64,000 bases of DNA from Pseudomonas sp. QS1027 (GCF_002814235.1 NZ_PHSU01000031.1:1-64000); one strand, 5' to 3'; shown: positions 51,300 to 60,920, counted from the first letter of the stretch. Program-made: numbers and translations. Notes: generated by a model not told the origin, from the letters alone.

Positions 51300-52105
51300 A
51301 TATCCATGATCTTGGCGGCAAAGGCATTCCAACCGGCCGGCTCCTGGATCAATGCCTGATAGTTGTGCGAAAAGCCGCCCATCACACCACGTCGGGTCAT
51401 GAGTTCGCGGACGATGGCGGTTGCCGGTCCGCTGCCACTGCCTTTCAACAGGCTCTGTTCCTGATAGGCGCGCCAGTGCAGCTCCATCGCAATGATCTTG
51501 CACAGCGCCGACTCCTGGGCCAGCACACCGGCATTTTTAGCCAGCAGACAGAGCTTGATCGGGACACTGACGGCCAAGGATACCCCGCCAGGAATGGCTG
51601 CCAGCCCGAACCCGACACCGCGGTTGAACAACTTGTGGCTTTTCATGAGTTTCAACAGTTCAAACCACTGGCTCAAGGTTTTACTTTGCCGACAGTTCCT
51701 GGCCATCTCGGCAAAACGATACAAGTGCACGATTGAAGCACCGGCGGAACTACCGTCGCGAATCAGCGCATAAGGGTTGACCGGCAAGGCCATGCTCCCG
51801 AGCGATGCCGCCGTCCCGGTAAAAGACTGCACGTAATTACGCACCTTGCGATGGCGCAACAAGTGTTTGGTCTTGGGCGAAGGCCGCCCGACACCGTTCA
51901 CCGTGAAATAGGGATTATCCACCAGGGCCGAAGACGGTTGCCCCATTTTGTAAGAGCCCACCAGGGGCGCCACCGTGGCCCCCGCGCCATGGGGGACGAG
52001 CCCGGACAATGCGAGGGCAGTGTCCATGATCAAGCTATCCACCTTGAAACTGTATTGGGAAAGTTCTTTCAAGCTGGCGGCAAAGTTATCCTGTTCCACA
52101 CCCAT
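51296..52105 (-). CDS. Protein of unknown function with a central hydrophobic segment
   Basis: 269 residues that I cannot assign. It is moderately basic, without a signal peptide. Residues around 170-195 form a hydrophobic Gly/Ala/Pro-rich stretch (GVGFGLAAIPGGVSLAVSVP), and a Gly-rich patch occurs early (LVPHGAGATVAPLVGSYKMG). A short motif LLRHRKVRNYVQSF is basic. Its upstream region 52106-52283 is notably AT-rich, unlike neighbours. A secreted effector or pore-forming role is possible but only speculation; there is no matching partner or secretion gene in the window. Confidence 0.6.
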   Translation of the reverse strand: MGVEQDNFAASLKELSQYSFKVDSLIMDTALALSGLVPHGAGATVAPLVGSYKMGQPSSALVDNPYFTVNGVGRPSPKTKHLLRHRKVRNYVQSFTGTAASLGSMALPVNPYALIRDGSSAGASIVHLYRFAEMARNCRQSKTLSQWFELLKLMKSHKLFNRGVGFGLAAIPGGVSLAVSVPIKLCLLAKNAGVLAQESALCKIIAMELHWRAYQEQSLLKGSGSGPATAIVRELMTRRGVMGGFSHNYQALIQEPAGWNAFAAKIMDI

Positions 52106-52283
52106 ATCGGCCTACCTCTCGTGTTTGAAAATCCGGGGAGTTTTCAATTAAAATATCAGTCCCGAACGCCATTCAACGAGGTAAAAAAAGGCCAATGTAT
52201 TACTTGAATTTGCCGTTTATTTAAAAACGGGGAAAACAATAAGAAAGGTCCTAGATATCCTGCACGCCGTTGTAAAAAGCCAA

Positions 52284-52838
52284 CTATTTTCCGAGCAGTC
52301 TGAACAACATTTCCAGGCTTTGGCGAAGGGGCCCGGAGTTATCCAGCAAGCTCAGCGATGGATCGTCCGCCGCTAACAGCGAGTCAGTGAATTCGGCATT
52401 GCGCGCCAGCCGCGCCTCGATCTGCGGCAAGCTCTCCCGCCCTCGCGCCAGCAGCCGCTCACGCAAGACCGCCTGGTCGACGGTGAGCAGGATCACCTGC
52501 AAATCCGGATAACGCGCGCGGGCCTGGGGCAGATAGCCCCGTGAGCCGTTGACCAGCACATCCATGCCGGCGGCCAGCCAGTCGTCGATCAGGCGCGGGA
52601 TGCCATAGCACAGGCCGTTGGCCTCCCAGCTCATGGCAAAGGCGCCCTGGTCCTGCATCGTCGCGAATTGCTCAGCACTGACCGACTGCGCCGCCTCGCC
52701 CAGCGCCTCGGCCGAGCGGGTGATGACCCGCCGGGCAATCCGGCAGCCACGCGCGACCAGGGGTTCGCGGGCGGCGTCGAGCAAACTGTCCTTGCCCGAG
52801 CCCGAAGGCCCGATGAGATAGATCAAGCGGCCAGCCAT
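52284..52838 (-). CDS. phnN: Ribose 1,5-bisphosphate phosphokinase (PhnN-like)
   Basis: 184 residues from the ATG at 52838 (MAGRLIYLIGPSGSGKDSLL). Walker A GPSGSGKD with the following DSLLDAAR, the guanylate-kinase-like RRVITRSAE loop, and AFAMSWEANGLCYGIP fit PhnN. PhnN makes PRPP from ribose 1,5-bisphosphate at the end of C-P lyase phosphonate breakdown. No other phn genes are in the window, so here it may act alone as a PRPP bypass. A longer start at 52868 cannot be excluded. Confidence 0.85.
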   Translation of the reverse strand: MAGRLIYLIGPSGSGKDSLLDAAREPLVARGCRIARRVITRSAEALGEAAQSVSAEQFATMQDQGAFAMSWEANGLCYGIPRLIDDWLAAGMDVLVNGSRGYLPQARARYPDLQVILLTVDQAVLRERLLARGRESLPQIEARLARNAEFTDSLLAADDPSLSLLDNSGPLRQSLEMLFRLLGK

Positions 52839-52999
52839 CCACAGTCCCTCATACGTTGTCGCGCGCACAGTACAACACTCGCGGCAATCATGGCACTGGC
52901 CACCAGCGTGTTCGAGGGCGGAAGGGGGACAAGGCAGGCGCGTCTATAACCGCTCGACAAGCCGCAACGCCCAGCCTGAGCCGGGCGGTTGCGCCTGCC

Positions 53000-54313
53000 T
53001 CAGGCCGGGTTGCGCGCCGCCAGCCGGGAGAAGCTCGCCAGGCAAGCCACGGCGGCAAAACCGGCACCGATATACAGCGCCAGGATCGGTCCGGAGTGGC
53101 TCGACAAACCGAAACTCAGGGCCACCAGCGCAGCCCCCGTGGACTGGCCGAGCAAGCGCGCGGTGGCGATCATCCCACTGGCGCCGCTGCTGCGCTCACG
53201 GGGGGCGCTGGTCATCAGTGCCTTCTGGTTCGGCGACTGGAAGAAGCCGAAGCCCAGGCCACAGATCACCATGCGCACGCCGATCTCCAGGGCGCTCGGG
53301 TCCGCTGGCAACATCGCCAGGGACAACATGCCCAGCGACAGCACACCCAGGCCAATGCCGCCGAGCAAGCCCGGCGGGTAACGATCCGACAGACGTCCGG
53401 CAAAAGGTGCAATCAGGGCCACCACCACCGACCAGGGCGTCATCAGATAACCGGTCTGCACCGGATCACGGCCCAATACCGTCTCGAAGAAAAACGGCAG
53501 CGAGACAAAGGCCAGGCCCTGGGTGGCGAAAGAGCAAATGGCGGTGAGGACCGACAGCGCAAACATCGGGCGCTTGAGCAGATCGATCGGAAACATCGGC
53601 GCCGGATGCCCGGCCTCGCGGCGCAGCATCAGGCTACCGGCGCAGACACAGACCAGCAGCGCCAGGCAGATCGGCAGCGTACCGGCAAACTGTGCGCCCT
53701 CCCCCAGTGCATAGATCAGCGAGCCAAAGGTCACGACACTCAGGCCGGCCGTGCGCCAGGCAAAGCGCTGGCCGTTGGGCGGTGTATGGGGCAACGAGGG
53801 AATGGCCATGGCCAGGGCGATCAGGCCAATCGGAATATTCACCCCGAACAGCCAGGGCCAGGTGGCCACGGACAGGATCAGCGAGGCCACGGTCGGCCCG
53901 GCGGCGAACGACATGCCCACCACCAGGGCATTGAGGCCCATGCCCTTGCCGAGCTTTTCCGGGGGGAACAGGCTGAAGATCAGCGCCGCGTTGACGCTCA
54001 TGATCGCGCTCGCCCCCACGCCCTGGAGGACCCGGGCCAGGGTCAACTCGATCAGGGTGCTCGACATCGCACACAGAGCCGACGACACGGTGAACAACAC
54101 CAGGCCGAACAGATAGATCTTGCGATGGCCGATCACGCCGCCGAATGAGGCAAAGGCCAGGATGGTCGCCACCGCCGACAGCTGGTAGGCGTTGATGATC
54201 CACACCGATGCGGCCGGGGTGGTGTGCAGGCTGGTGGCGATGGCCGGCAGCGCCGTGTTGGCGATAGCGGTGTCCAGCGAGGCCAGGGCAATGGAGATCA
54301 GGATCGCCAACAT
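53000..54313 (-). CDS. MFS drug-efflux-type transporter (DHA2/EmrB-like family)
   Basis: 437 residues with about 14 helices. The first helix has the DHA2 motif (SLDTAIANTALPAIA), then the loop GGVIGHRKIYLFGL and the RVLQGVGASAIMSVN motif C-like stretch. An in-frame upstream segment (FRPRLSRQVSG) without ATG could extend the protein by a rare start. It is divergent from a LysR gene 234 bp away, a common efflux-pump arrangement. Confidence 0.85.
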   Translation of the reverse strand: MLAILISIALASLDTAIANTALPAIATSLHTTPAASVWIINAYQLSAVATILAFASFGGVIGHRKIYLFGLVLFTVSSALCAMSSTLIELTLARVLQGVGASAIMSVNAALIFSLFPPEKLGKGMGLNALVVGMSFAAGPTVASLILSVATWPWLFGVNIPIGLIALAMAIPSLPHTPPNGQRFAWRTAGLSVVTFGSLIYALGEGAQFAGTLPICLALLVCVCAGSLMLRREAGHPAPMFPIDLLKRPMFALSVLTAICSFATQGLAFVSLPFFFETVLGRDPVQTGYLMTPWSVVVALIAPFAGRLSDRYPPGLLGGIGLGVLSLGMLSLAMLPADPSALEIGVRMVICGLGFGFFQSPNQKALMTSAPRERSSGASGMIATARLLGQSTGAALVALSFGLSSHSGPILALYIGAGFAAVACLASFSRLAARNPA

Positions 54314-54547
54314 GCCACTGACCTGACGCGATAAACGCGGCCTGAAAATTCCCGATAACCCGCTGATCGCACACCCCCGAAACCCGCTGTACAGAGCGGA
54401 TCATAGCTTTTTGCCAAATATCGATGACGGCGCTTGGCTGAACCGTGGCTGTACGCGGGTTCAGTCGGCGCCTGCGCCCATGGTGATCTCCTGCCCTCAC
54501 TTGATAAACTAGCGCTTTCTTGGATCACTCCCAATAAAAGGTTGGCA

Positions 54548-55426
54548 ATGGACGTTCTGGCAAGCATGAAGGTCTTCGTCAAGGTGGTCGATCACGGCAG
54601 CTTCAGCGCCGCGGCACAGTCCATCGGAGTTTCCTCGACCATGGTCGGCAACCATGTCCAGGGCCTGGAGAAGCACCTGGGCACACGCCTGCTCCACCGC
54701 ACCACCCGCCGCCAGAGCCTGACCGAGATCGGCCAGGGCTATTACACCCAGTGCCTGGCGATCCTCGGGCAGATCGAGCAAGCCGAACTGATTGCCCGGG
54801 AACAGCGCGCCCATCCCCGGGGCAGATTGCGCGTCAGTGCTTCGCCGACCCTGGCCTCGGATCGGTTGATCCCGGCCATAGCCGACTACCTCAAGGCCTA
54901 CCCGGAAGTGGACATCGAGTTGAAATTCAACGATCGGGTGGTGGATCTGGTGGAGGACGGTTTCGACCTGGTGTTTCGCTACGGCGAGCTGCCCAGCAGT
55001 GGGCTGGTGGGACGCCTGCTGAGCAAGAACCGACGCATCGCCTGTGCCTCGCCGGCGTACCTGAAGGCCCACGGTACGCCGCGGGTGCCGGCGGATCTGG
55101 TGCAGCATAACTGTCTGGTGTTTCTGCGGGCCACGCCGCAACGTGACTGGTTGTTCCACGGTGTGAGCAGCGAAAGCGTCCGGGTCCAGGGGCAATTCTC
55201 GGCCAACAACGGCACGGCGTTGATGAATGCCGCGCTGGAAGGCATCGGCATCGTCCTGCTGCCCCATACGCTGGTGGAAGACGCCCTGAAGGACGGGCGC
55301 CTGATCCATCTGCTGCCCGACCATGAGACCCTGGATCGGCCACTGCATCTGGTCTATCTGCCGGACAAGCAGATGACGCCGAAGTTGAGCAGCTTTATCG
55401 AGTTTATGGTCAGGCGGTTTGCCTAG
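54548..55426 (+). CDS. LysR-family transcriptional regulator
   Basis: 292 residues from the ATG at 54548 (MDVLASMKVFVKVVDHGSFS); the usual ribosome site is weak (AAAAGG). It is of the CrgA/DsdC-like type (GQGYYTQCLAILGQIEQAE, then RLRVSASPTLASDRL). Divergent from the DHA2 efflux gene, so it probably controls it. Confidence 0.87.
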   Translation: MDVLASMKVFVKVVDHGSFSAAAQSIGVSSTMVGNHVQGLEKHLGTRLLHRTTRRQSLTEIGQGYYTQCLAILGQIEQAELIAREQRAHPRGRLRVSASPTLASDRLIPAIADYLKAYPEVDIELKFNDRVVDLVEDGFDLVFRYGELPSSGLVGRLLSKNRRIACASPAYLKAHGTPRVPADLVQHNCLVFLRATPQRDWLFHGVSSESVRVQGQFSANNGTALMNAALEGIGIVLLPHTLVEDALKDGRLIHLLPDHETLDRPLHLVYLPDKQMTPKLSSFIEFMVRRFA

Positions 55427-55618
55427 GACTACCTCACAGCCGAGCCCGCTCGCCACATTGCTGAGCACACGTCACATGGAAACATTCAGTATTAATTCGC
55501 CGTACGCATCAATCCATTCTAAAAATGCACTTATCAAATCTATAGCGCTGCTCCAGTATCCCGGCCAATAAAAATCTGCACTGCGATGCAGGCCATAAAA
55601 ATGCTGGAGACCTACACG

Positions 55619-56917
55619 ATGCACGCCACAACACCGACCGCCAGTTCCGCCCGTGCCAAGGCGGGCGCGGTATTTCGCGTTACCTCGGGCAACTTCCTCG
55701 AACAGTTCGACTTCTTCCTGTTCGGCTTCTACGCCACCTATATCGCCGCCGCCTTCTTCCCCGCCAGCAGTGAGTTCGCCTCGCTGATGATGACCTTCGC
55801 CGTGTTCGGTGCCGGCTTCCTGATGCGCCCGCTCGGTGCGGTGATCCTCGGTGCCTATATCGATGACGTCGGTCGGCGCAAAGGCCTGATCGTCACCCTG
55901 TCGATCATGGCCAGCGGCACCATCCTGATCGTGCTCGTGCCCGGTTACGAAAGCATCGGCCTGCTGGCCCCGGCCCTGGTATTGATCGGTCGCCTGCTCC
56001 AGGGCTTCTCCGCCGGTGCCGAACTGGGCGGTGTCTCGGTCTATCTGTCGGAAATCGCCACGCCGGGTCGCAAGGGTTTCTTCACCGCCTGGCAGTCCTG
56101 CAGCCAGCAGGTTGCCGTGGTGATCGCCGCTGCCCTGGGTTATGCGTTGAACCAGTGGATGTCGGCCAGCGTGGTCGCCGACTGGGGCTGGCGCATTCCG
56201 TTCCTGGTCGGCTGCATGATCGTGCCGTTTATCTTCCTGCTGCGTCGCAACCTGGCGGAAACCGAGGAGTTCGCCAAGCGCAAGCACCGTCCGGGCATGC
56301 GCGAGGTGTTCAACACCCTGGCGCAGAACTGGGTGATTGTGGTCGCCGGGATGCTGATGGTCGCGCTGACCACCACCGCGTTCTACCTGATCACCGTGTA
56401 TGCGCCGACCTTCGGCAAGACCGTACTGCACCTGAGCACCGCCGACAGCCTGTTGGTGACCCTGCTGGTGGGTGTTTCGAACTTCTGCTGGCTGCCCCTG
56501 GGCGGTACCCTCTCCGACCGTATCGGCCGTCGTCCGGTACTGCTGACCATGTCCGGCCTGACCCTGGCCACGGCCTATCCGGCGCTGTCGCTGCTGGTCC
56601 AGGCGCCGACGTTCACCAGCATGTTGCTGGTGCTGCTGTGGTTCTCGTTCCTCTACGGGATGTACAACGGCGCGATGGTCGCGGCCCTGACCGAGATCAT
56701 GCCGGCGGAAGTCCGGGTAGCGGGTTTTTCCCTGGCTTACAGCCTGGCGACCGCAGTATTCGGCGGGTTCACCCCGGCGATCTCCACCGCCCTGATCCAG
56801 TACACCGGGGACAAGGCCGCGCCGGGCTACTGGATGAGCTTTGCCGCGCTCTGCGCCCTGTGCGCGACGCTGTTTCTCTACCGCAAGGCCAGGGTGCAGT
56901 TCCAGCCGGCGATGTAA
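55619..56917 (+). CDS. MFS citrate/tricarballylate-type proton symporter
   Basis: 432 residues from the ATG at 55619 (MHATTPTASSARAKA), which has GGAG at a good distance; in-frame ATGs at 55586 and 55601 are less supported. The CitA/MHS motifs are present (GNFLEQFDFFLFGFYATYIA, RPLGAVILGAYIDDVGRRKGL, GFSAGAELGGVSVYLSE, then PGRKGFFTAWQ). This family moves citrate or related tricarboxylates with protons. It is followed after 34 bp by a binding-protein gene. Confidence 0.88.
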   Translation: MHATTPTASSARAKAGAVFRVTSGNFLEQFDFFLFGFYATYIAAAFFPASSEFASLMMTFAVFGAGFLMRPLGAVILGAYIDDVGRRKGLIVTLSIMASGTILIVLVPGYESIGLLAPALVLIGRLLQGFSAGAELGGVSVYLSEIATPGRKGFFTAWQSCSQQVAVVIAAALGYALNQWMSASVVADWGWRIPFLVGCMIVPFIFLLRRNLAETEEFAKRKHRPGMREVFNTLAQNWVIVVAGMLMVALTTTAFYLITVYAPTFGKTVLHLSTADSLLVTLLVGVSNFCWLPLGGTLSDRIGRRPVLLTMSGLTLATAYPALSLLVQAPTFTSMLLVLLWFSFLYGMYNGAMVAALTEIMPAEVRVAGFSLAYSLATAVFGGFTPAISTALIQYTGDKAAPGYWMSFAALCALCATLFLYRKARVQFQPAM

Positions 56918-56951
56918 GCCGGCTGTTTCAATCAAAAACAAGAGAGATCCG

Positions 56952-57722
56952 ATGAAAGCAGTGTTTCTCAAGCTCGCCCTGATCGGCAGCCTGGTCCTGG
57001 GCAGCGTGGCCCAGGCCGAGGAAATCCGTGTGATGACCTCCGGCGGTTTCACCGCCGCCTACAAGCTCCTCGGCCCGAAATTCGCCGCCGACAGCGGCAA
57101 CACCCTCGACACCATTCTCGGCCCGTCCATGGGCAAGGCCCCGGAAGCCATTCCCAACCGGCTGGAACGCGGTGAAAAGGCCGATGTAGTGATCATGGTC
57201 GGGTATGCCCTCGACGAGTTGATCAAGCAAGGCAAGGTCCTGCCCGGTTCACGGGTCGAGTTGGCCGATTCGCGGATCGGTCTGGTGGTACGCGCCGGCA
57301 GTACCCGGCCGGCCATCGGCACCGAAGCGGAACTGAAAGACACGCTACTCAAGGCCAAGTCCGTGGCCTACTCCGACAGTGCCAGCGGCGTGTATATCCA
57401 GGATCAGCTGTTCAAGCGCCTGGGCATCGAGACGCAGCTCAAGCCCAAGGCAACCATGGTGCCGAAGATCCCGGTGGCCTCGGTGGTAGCAACCGGGGAG
57501 TATCAACTGGGCTTCCAGCAGGTCAGCGAACTGCTGCCGGTGCCAGGGGTGACCTATGTCGGCAAGATCCCCGAATCGGTGCAGTCGGTGACGCGGTTTG
57601 CCGCCGGGATTCCGGTGGGGGCCGAGCATCCCGCACAGGCCAAGGCCTTGCTTGACTACCTCGCGGCTCCGGCCGCCCAGGCTACCGTGAAGGCCACCGG
57701 GCTGGATTCCGTTCCGCATTGA
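56952..57722 (+). CDS. ModA-like periplasmic binding protein, solitary
   Basis: 256 residues with a signal peptide (MKAVFLKLALIGSLVLGSVAQA) from the ATG at 56952. The mature protein is a type II binding protein of the molybdate/sulfate kind (RVMTSGGFTAAYKLLGPKF, SMGKAPEAIPNRLERGEKADVV, then VATGEYQLGFQQVSEL). No ABC permease or ATPase is next to it. Its place after the MFS symporter suggests that it serves a sensory or scavenging role for the same acid; its ligand is likely not molybdate. Confidence 0.8.
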   Translation: MKAVFLKLALIGSLVLGSVAQAEEIRVMTSGGFTAAYKLLGPKFAADSGNTLDTILGPSMGKAPEAIPNRLERGEKADVVIMVGYALDELIKQGKVLPGSRVELADSRIGLVVRAGSTRPAIGTEAELKDTLLKAKSVAYSDSASGVYIQDQLFKRLGIETQLKPKATMVPKIPVASVVATGEYQLGFQQVSELLPVPGVTYVGKIPESVQSVTRFAAGIPVGAEHPAQAKALLDYLAAPAAQATVKATGLDSVPH

Positions 57723-57742
57723 CGAAACGGGCAAACCGACAC

Positions 57743-58648
57743 CTACACCTGCGGCAGTTTCATCTCGACAATCAGCCGCTCCAGCTCCCGCGCCGCCGGG
57801 GTCAGTACCCGCCCCCGGCGCTTGAGCAGCCCGACCTTGCGCATCACCTCCGGTTCGATCAGCGGCACACTGGTGAGAATCGGATGCTCGTCGCCCACCG
57901 GCATCGCCATGGTCGGCACCGCCGCAATCCCCAATCCAGCCTCCACCAGGCCAATCATGGTGGTGACGTGCCGGGTTTCACACACCCCGGGCTTCTGCGC
58001 CTCGATCCCCACCAGCGCCTGGTCGAGCAGGAAGCGATTGCCCGAGGTCTTGTCGAGGCTGATGTAGTCCTGCTGGTACAGCTCGGTCCAGGTCACACTG
58101 GCCCGGCCGGCCAATGGATGATCGCGGCGACAGGCCACGACGTAGCGCTCCTCGACCAATAACTCGAATTCGATTTCCGCTTGCAGGTTGCCAGTGAAAC
58201 TCAGGCCGAAATCCGCTTCGCCACTGAGCACCGCGGCGTGCACGTCATTGGCACTGGAGTCGAGCACCTTGACCTTGATCTTCGGGTATTGCCGGTGATA
58301 GTGAGCCACCACCTTGGGCATGAAGTAGTAGGCCGCCGACGGCACACACGCCACCGTGACATGCCCGAGCCGGGTCGAGGCCACGTCGGTGATACCCAGC
58401 AGTGCGAGGTCGAGATCGTCCAGCAAGCGCTCCACCGTCGGCGCGAACGCCCGGCCCACCTGGGTCAGGCTGACCCGCCGGGTGGTGCGTTCAAACAGCC
58501 GGACACCAAGGGCTTCCTCGAGTTTGTCGACACGTCGGCTCAACGCCGGCTGGGAAATATTGATGGCCTGGGCCGCCTTGCGAAAACTGCCCTGCTCGAC
58601 CACGGCGCGGAAGGCCTGCAGGTCGTTCAAATCGAAGTTGATGGCCAC
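57743..58648 (-). CDS. LysR-family transcriptional regulator
   Basis: 301 residues (MAINFDLNDLQAFRAVVEQGS start). Helix-turn-helix INISQPALSRRVDKLEEAL, sensor domain with VTVACVPSAAYYFMPKV. It is convergent with the symporter/binding-protein pair and probably controls it from a distance. Confidence 0.87.
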   Translation of the reverse strand: MAINFDLNDLQAFRAVVEQGSFRKAAQAINISQPALSRRVDKLEEALGVRLFERTTRRVSLTQVGRAFAPTVERLLDDLDLALLGITDVASTRLGHVTVACVPSAAYYFMPKVVAHYHRQYPKIKVKVLDSSANDVHAAVLSGEADFGLSFTGNLQAEIEFELLVEERYVVACRRDHPLAGRASVTWTELYQQDYISLDKTSGNRFLLDQALVGIEAQKPGVCETRHVTTMIGLVEAGLGIAAVPTMAMPVGDEHPILTSVPLIEPEVMRKVGLLKRRGRVLTPAARELERLIVEMKLPQV

Positions 58649-58745
58649 CGGGCTTACTCGTCGGAAACTGATTGATCAGTTTAACGCATGAGTCTGCCGA
58701 CTCGATGCATGAGCTGAGTTTGAATGCGCGTTATTCGTCGCAATC

Positions 58746-58820
58746 GAGCAGGAGCCGGCTTGCCGGCGATGGCGTCTTTAAGGACGCCAAAAGCTTCGCG
58801 GGCAAGCCTCGCTCCTACAG
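58746..58820. repeat. REP element pair (inverted)
   Basis: GAGCAGGAGCCGGCTTGCCGGCG at one side and GCGGGCAAGCCTCGCTCCTACAG at the other form inverted arms; the middle carries the GCCAAAAGCTTCGCG block also found in the 12650 element. It lies between the LysR start region and the FadL-type gene's 3' end and may end the alkane-locus transcript. Confidence 0.88.
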
Positions 58821-58872
58821 TTACGCAGCGTTTTCAAAGCATTTGACCGGTCACAACCGCCGCGACTTCTGA

Positions 58873-60315
58873 TCAGAACTTGTAGGTCGTCGACAGACTG
58901 ACCACGTCGCCGGAAGCTTCCACCTTGCCATCCAGGGTCGAGCCACCCAGGCGATCTACGTTCTGGGTATTGATCGGAGCGTCTTTCACAAACTGGTGCG
59001 AATAGGCCCCGTCGACGCTCAACCCCGGTATTTCCTTGACCTCATAACCAAAGCCCAGGGAAGTGAACCAGCGGTTGTTGTCCGGGATGCGCGGATCGCG
59101 GGTCGAATTGCGGGTCGGAGTCTCGTCGAATGCCACACCCGCGCGCAGGGTCAGACGATCAGTGAACCGATAGTCACCGCCCACCGAGTACATCATGGTG
59201 TCCTTGTAGTTATAAGGAATGGAGACGATGAGATTTCCATTGGATTTCAGCGTCAGGTCCTGGAAGGACGACCACTGGGTCCAGGTCGCACTGACGCCCA
59301 GGGTGAAACGGTCGTTGAAGACGTGTACCCAGTCCAGGCCGGCCGTGGCGGGGATATCCAGTTGGGTACTGGCGTTGGCACCGTCCGGATTGAGGCTGAG
59401 CCCGGGATAGGCCAGTCCAACCAGCGTCTGACCGTTGGGCCCCACCGGTAGGGTGGTGTACTGCCTACCGAGCGCATCGGCGTAGATATTGTATTTACCC
59501 TCCAGCTTGTTCTTGATCTTGGCGTGATAATTCAGTCCCAGAGAGTCACGATCAGTCGGCTTCCACTCTACCCCGGCAAACCAGCCGACCGAAGTGTTAT
59601 CCACCTTGACACGCATCAGGTTCGAGCCGACGCCCGATGGGAACGGAATGCCCCCCAGGCCCGGGGACAAGGCCGCCGCGCCAGTCAGGTTGAGGTTCTG
59701 GCTGACGAACCCATTGGTGTGTTGCACGATAGCGCCGGCGCCCAACGAAAAGGCGTCGTTGACCTTGAACGACAGCGAGCCGGTGAGCCCCACGGTCTCG
59801 ATCTTGGTATCCACGGCAAAGTCACGACCTTTCCAGTCTTCGTCCCAAGTACTGCGCATCCCCTGGGGAACCACCTGGCTCAGGCCAAAAGCAAAACGAT
59901 CGTTGATCGGTACGACCAGGAACCCGGTTGGAACCCAGGCCGTAAAACCGCCTTGGCCACCATCGCCGGTCAGGGGCACCGGGTTGCCGGGAATGCCATT
60001 GGCATCCACGGGGGTTACCGAGGCAGGATTACCCTGATAGTCGGTGGCGGTCCCCGTGTACTTCAGTTTGATACGCGCATAGTCGACCGTGAACTGGCCA
60101 ACACTCTGATCAATGAAAGCCATTGCCGCCGGGTTGTTGAAGGCAGCACTGGGGTCGTTCTTGAACAGTGAGCCGCCACCGAAGGCACGCCCCCAACCCG
60201 GTGCACCGTAGGTGGGTGTTGAAAAACCACCGGCCTGAACAGGCCCCGCCGTCACCAAACCACCCAGAACAGCCAGTGCGATAGCCACGTGCAATTGTTG
60301 TTTCTTATTATTCAT
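58873..60315 (-). CDS. FadL/TodX/OmpP1-family outer-membrane hydrophobic-compound channel
   Basis: 480 residues. Signal peptide (AIALAVLGGLVTAGPVQA, cleaved before GGFSTP) and a 14-strand barrel pattern ending in Phe (VSLSTTYKF). The N-terminal plug region carries the family NPAAMAF (here FNNPAAMAFIDQS). GGAGTGGG stands before the ATG. In an alkane locus it would let alkanes or fatty acids in, like AlkL/FadL-type channels. It is last in the minus-strand set. Confidence 0.87.
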   Translation of the reverse strand: MNNKKQQLHVAIALAVLGGLVTAGPVQAGGFSTPTYGAPGWGRAFGGGSLFKNDPSAAFNNPAAMAFIDQSVGQFTVDYARIKLKYTGTATDYQGNPASVTPVDANGIPGNPVPLTGDGGQGGFTAWVPTGFLVVPINDRFAFGLSQVVPQGMRSTWDEDWKGRDFAVDTKIETVGLTGSLSFKVNDAFSLGAGAIVQHTNGFVSQNLNLTGAAALSPGLGGIPFPSGVGSNLMRVKVDNTSVGWFAGVEWKPTDRDSLGLNYHAKIKNKLEGKYNIYADALGRQYTTLPVGPNGQTLVGLAYPGLSLNPDGANASTQLDIPATAGLDWVHVFNDRFTLGVSATWTQWSSFQDLTLKSNGNLIVSIPYNYKDTMMYSVGGDYRFTDRLTLRAGVAFDETPTRNSTRDPRIPDNNRWFTSLGFGYEVKEIPGLSVDGAYSHQFVKDAPINTQNVDRLGGSTLDGKVEASGDVVSLSTTYKF

Positions 60316-60437
60316 TCCCCACTCCTTATTATTATCAACCGCAACAGGTCATTCCGGCTCACCAGCACTCAACAGACGCCTCCGAGGAGGCGCCGGTCTT
60401 ATCAACGAGTGATCAGCACGTTGTTCTCAACCCAACC

Positions 60438-60920
60438 TCAAGGGTTGGTGATGACGAAGGTCGGGCTAGGTGCGACGTTGAGCGCGGTGATACTGCAACT
60501 GCCCACGGCCTGGGCGCTTGGAACGGTCAGAGCGCCGCCACCATAGTTGGTGTTGATCGTGGCGGTGCCGCAGTTTGAAATAACACTGAAGCTGACGCCG
60601 GCCACCGTTGCGGTGCTGGTGCTGGTCGGTGTCAGCGTCCAGGGCAGGTTCTGCATCACCGGCACACCGCACAGGGAGTTGGAACCGCTGACAGTGGCCG
60701 CGGTAATCGACGCCGAGGAACCGTCAGCGGCGGTTTTGCCGGTGAAGGTGATGTTGCAGGTCACAGGCAGGTTGAACGACGCCGGGGATTTCACCGTAAT
60801 GGTGCCAGGTGCGCTGAAGGTGGTATTCACCGGAGTAATGGTTGCCGCGTTGACCATGGATGCCGCGCCTAAGCAGACAGCAATGGCAGTGAACGATACG
60901 AGAGTTTTGATGCCTTTCAT
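60438..60920 (-). CDS. praB: Pra-type secreted protein (alkane oxidation activator PraA/PraB family), copy 1
   Basis: 160 residues with a signal peptide (LVSFTAIAVCLGAASMVNA, cleaved before ATITPV). The mature protein is Thr/Ser-rich, without Lys after the N-terminus and without known enzyme motifs, with a Cys-containing pattern (LPVTCNITFTGKTAADGS, then NSLCGVPV, ISNCGTATI, GSCSITAL). The pattern is shared with copy 2. PraA/PraB of P. aeruginosa act in hexadecane use and biofilm, partly as secreted surface-active proteins. Copy assignment A or B is not certain. Confidence 0.75.
   Translation of the reverse strand: MKGIKTLVSFTAIAVCLGAASMVNAATITPVNTTFSAPGTITVKSPASFNLPVTCNITFTGKTAADGSSASITAATVSGSNSLCGVPVMQNLPWTLTPTSTSTATVAGVSFSVISNCGTATINTNYGGGALTVPSAQAVGSCSITALNVAPSPTFVITNP

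Noticed and set aside
55472..57052. Long minus frame opposite the citrate-type symporter
   Set aside because: Repeated His/Gln/Arg-rich composition of a shadow frame; the + strand encodes the MFS protein with all motifs.
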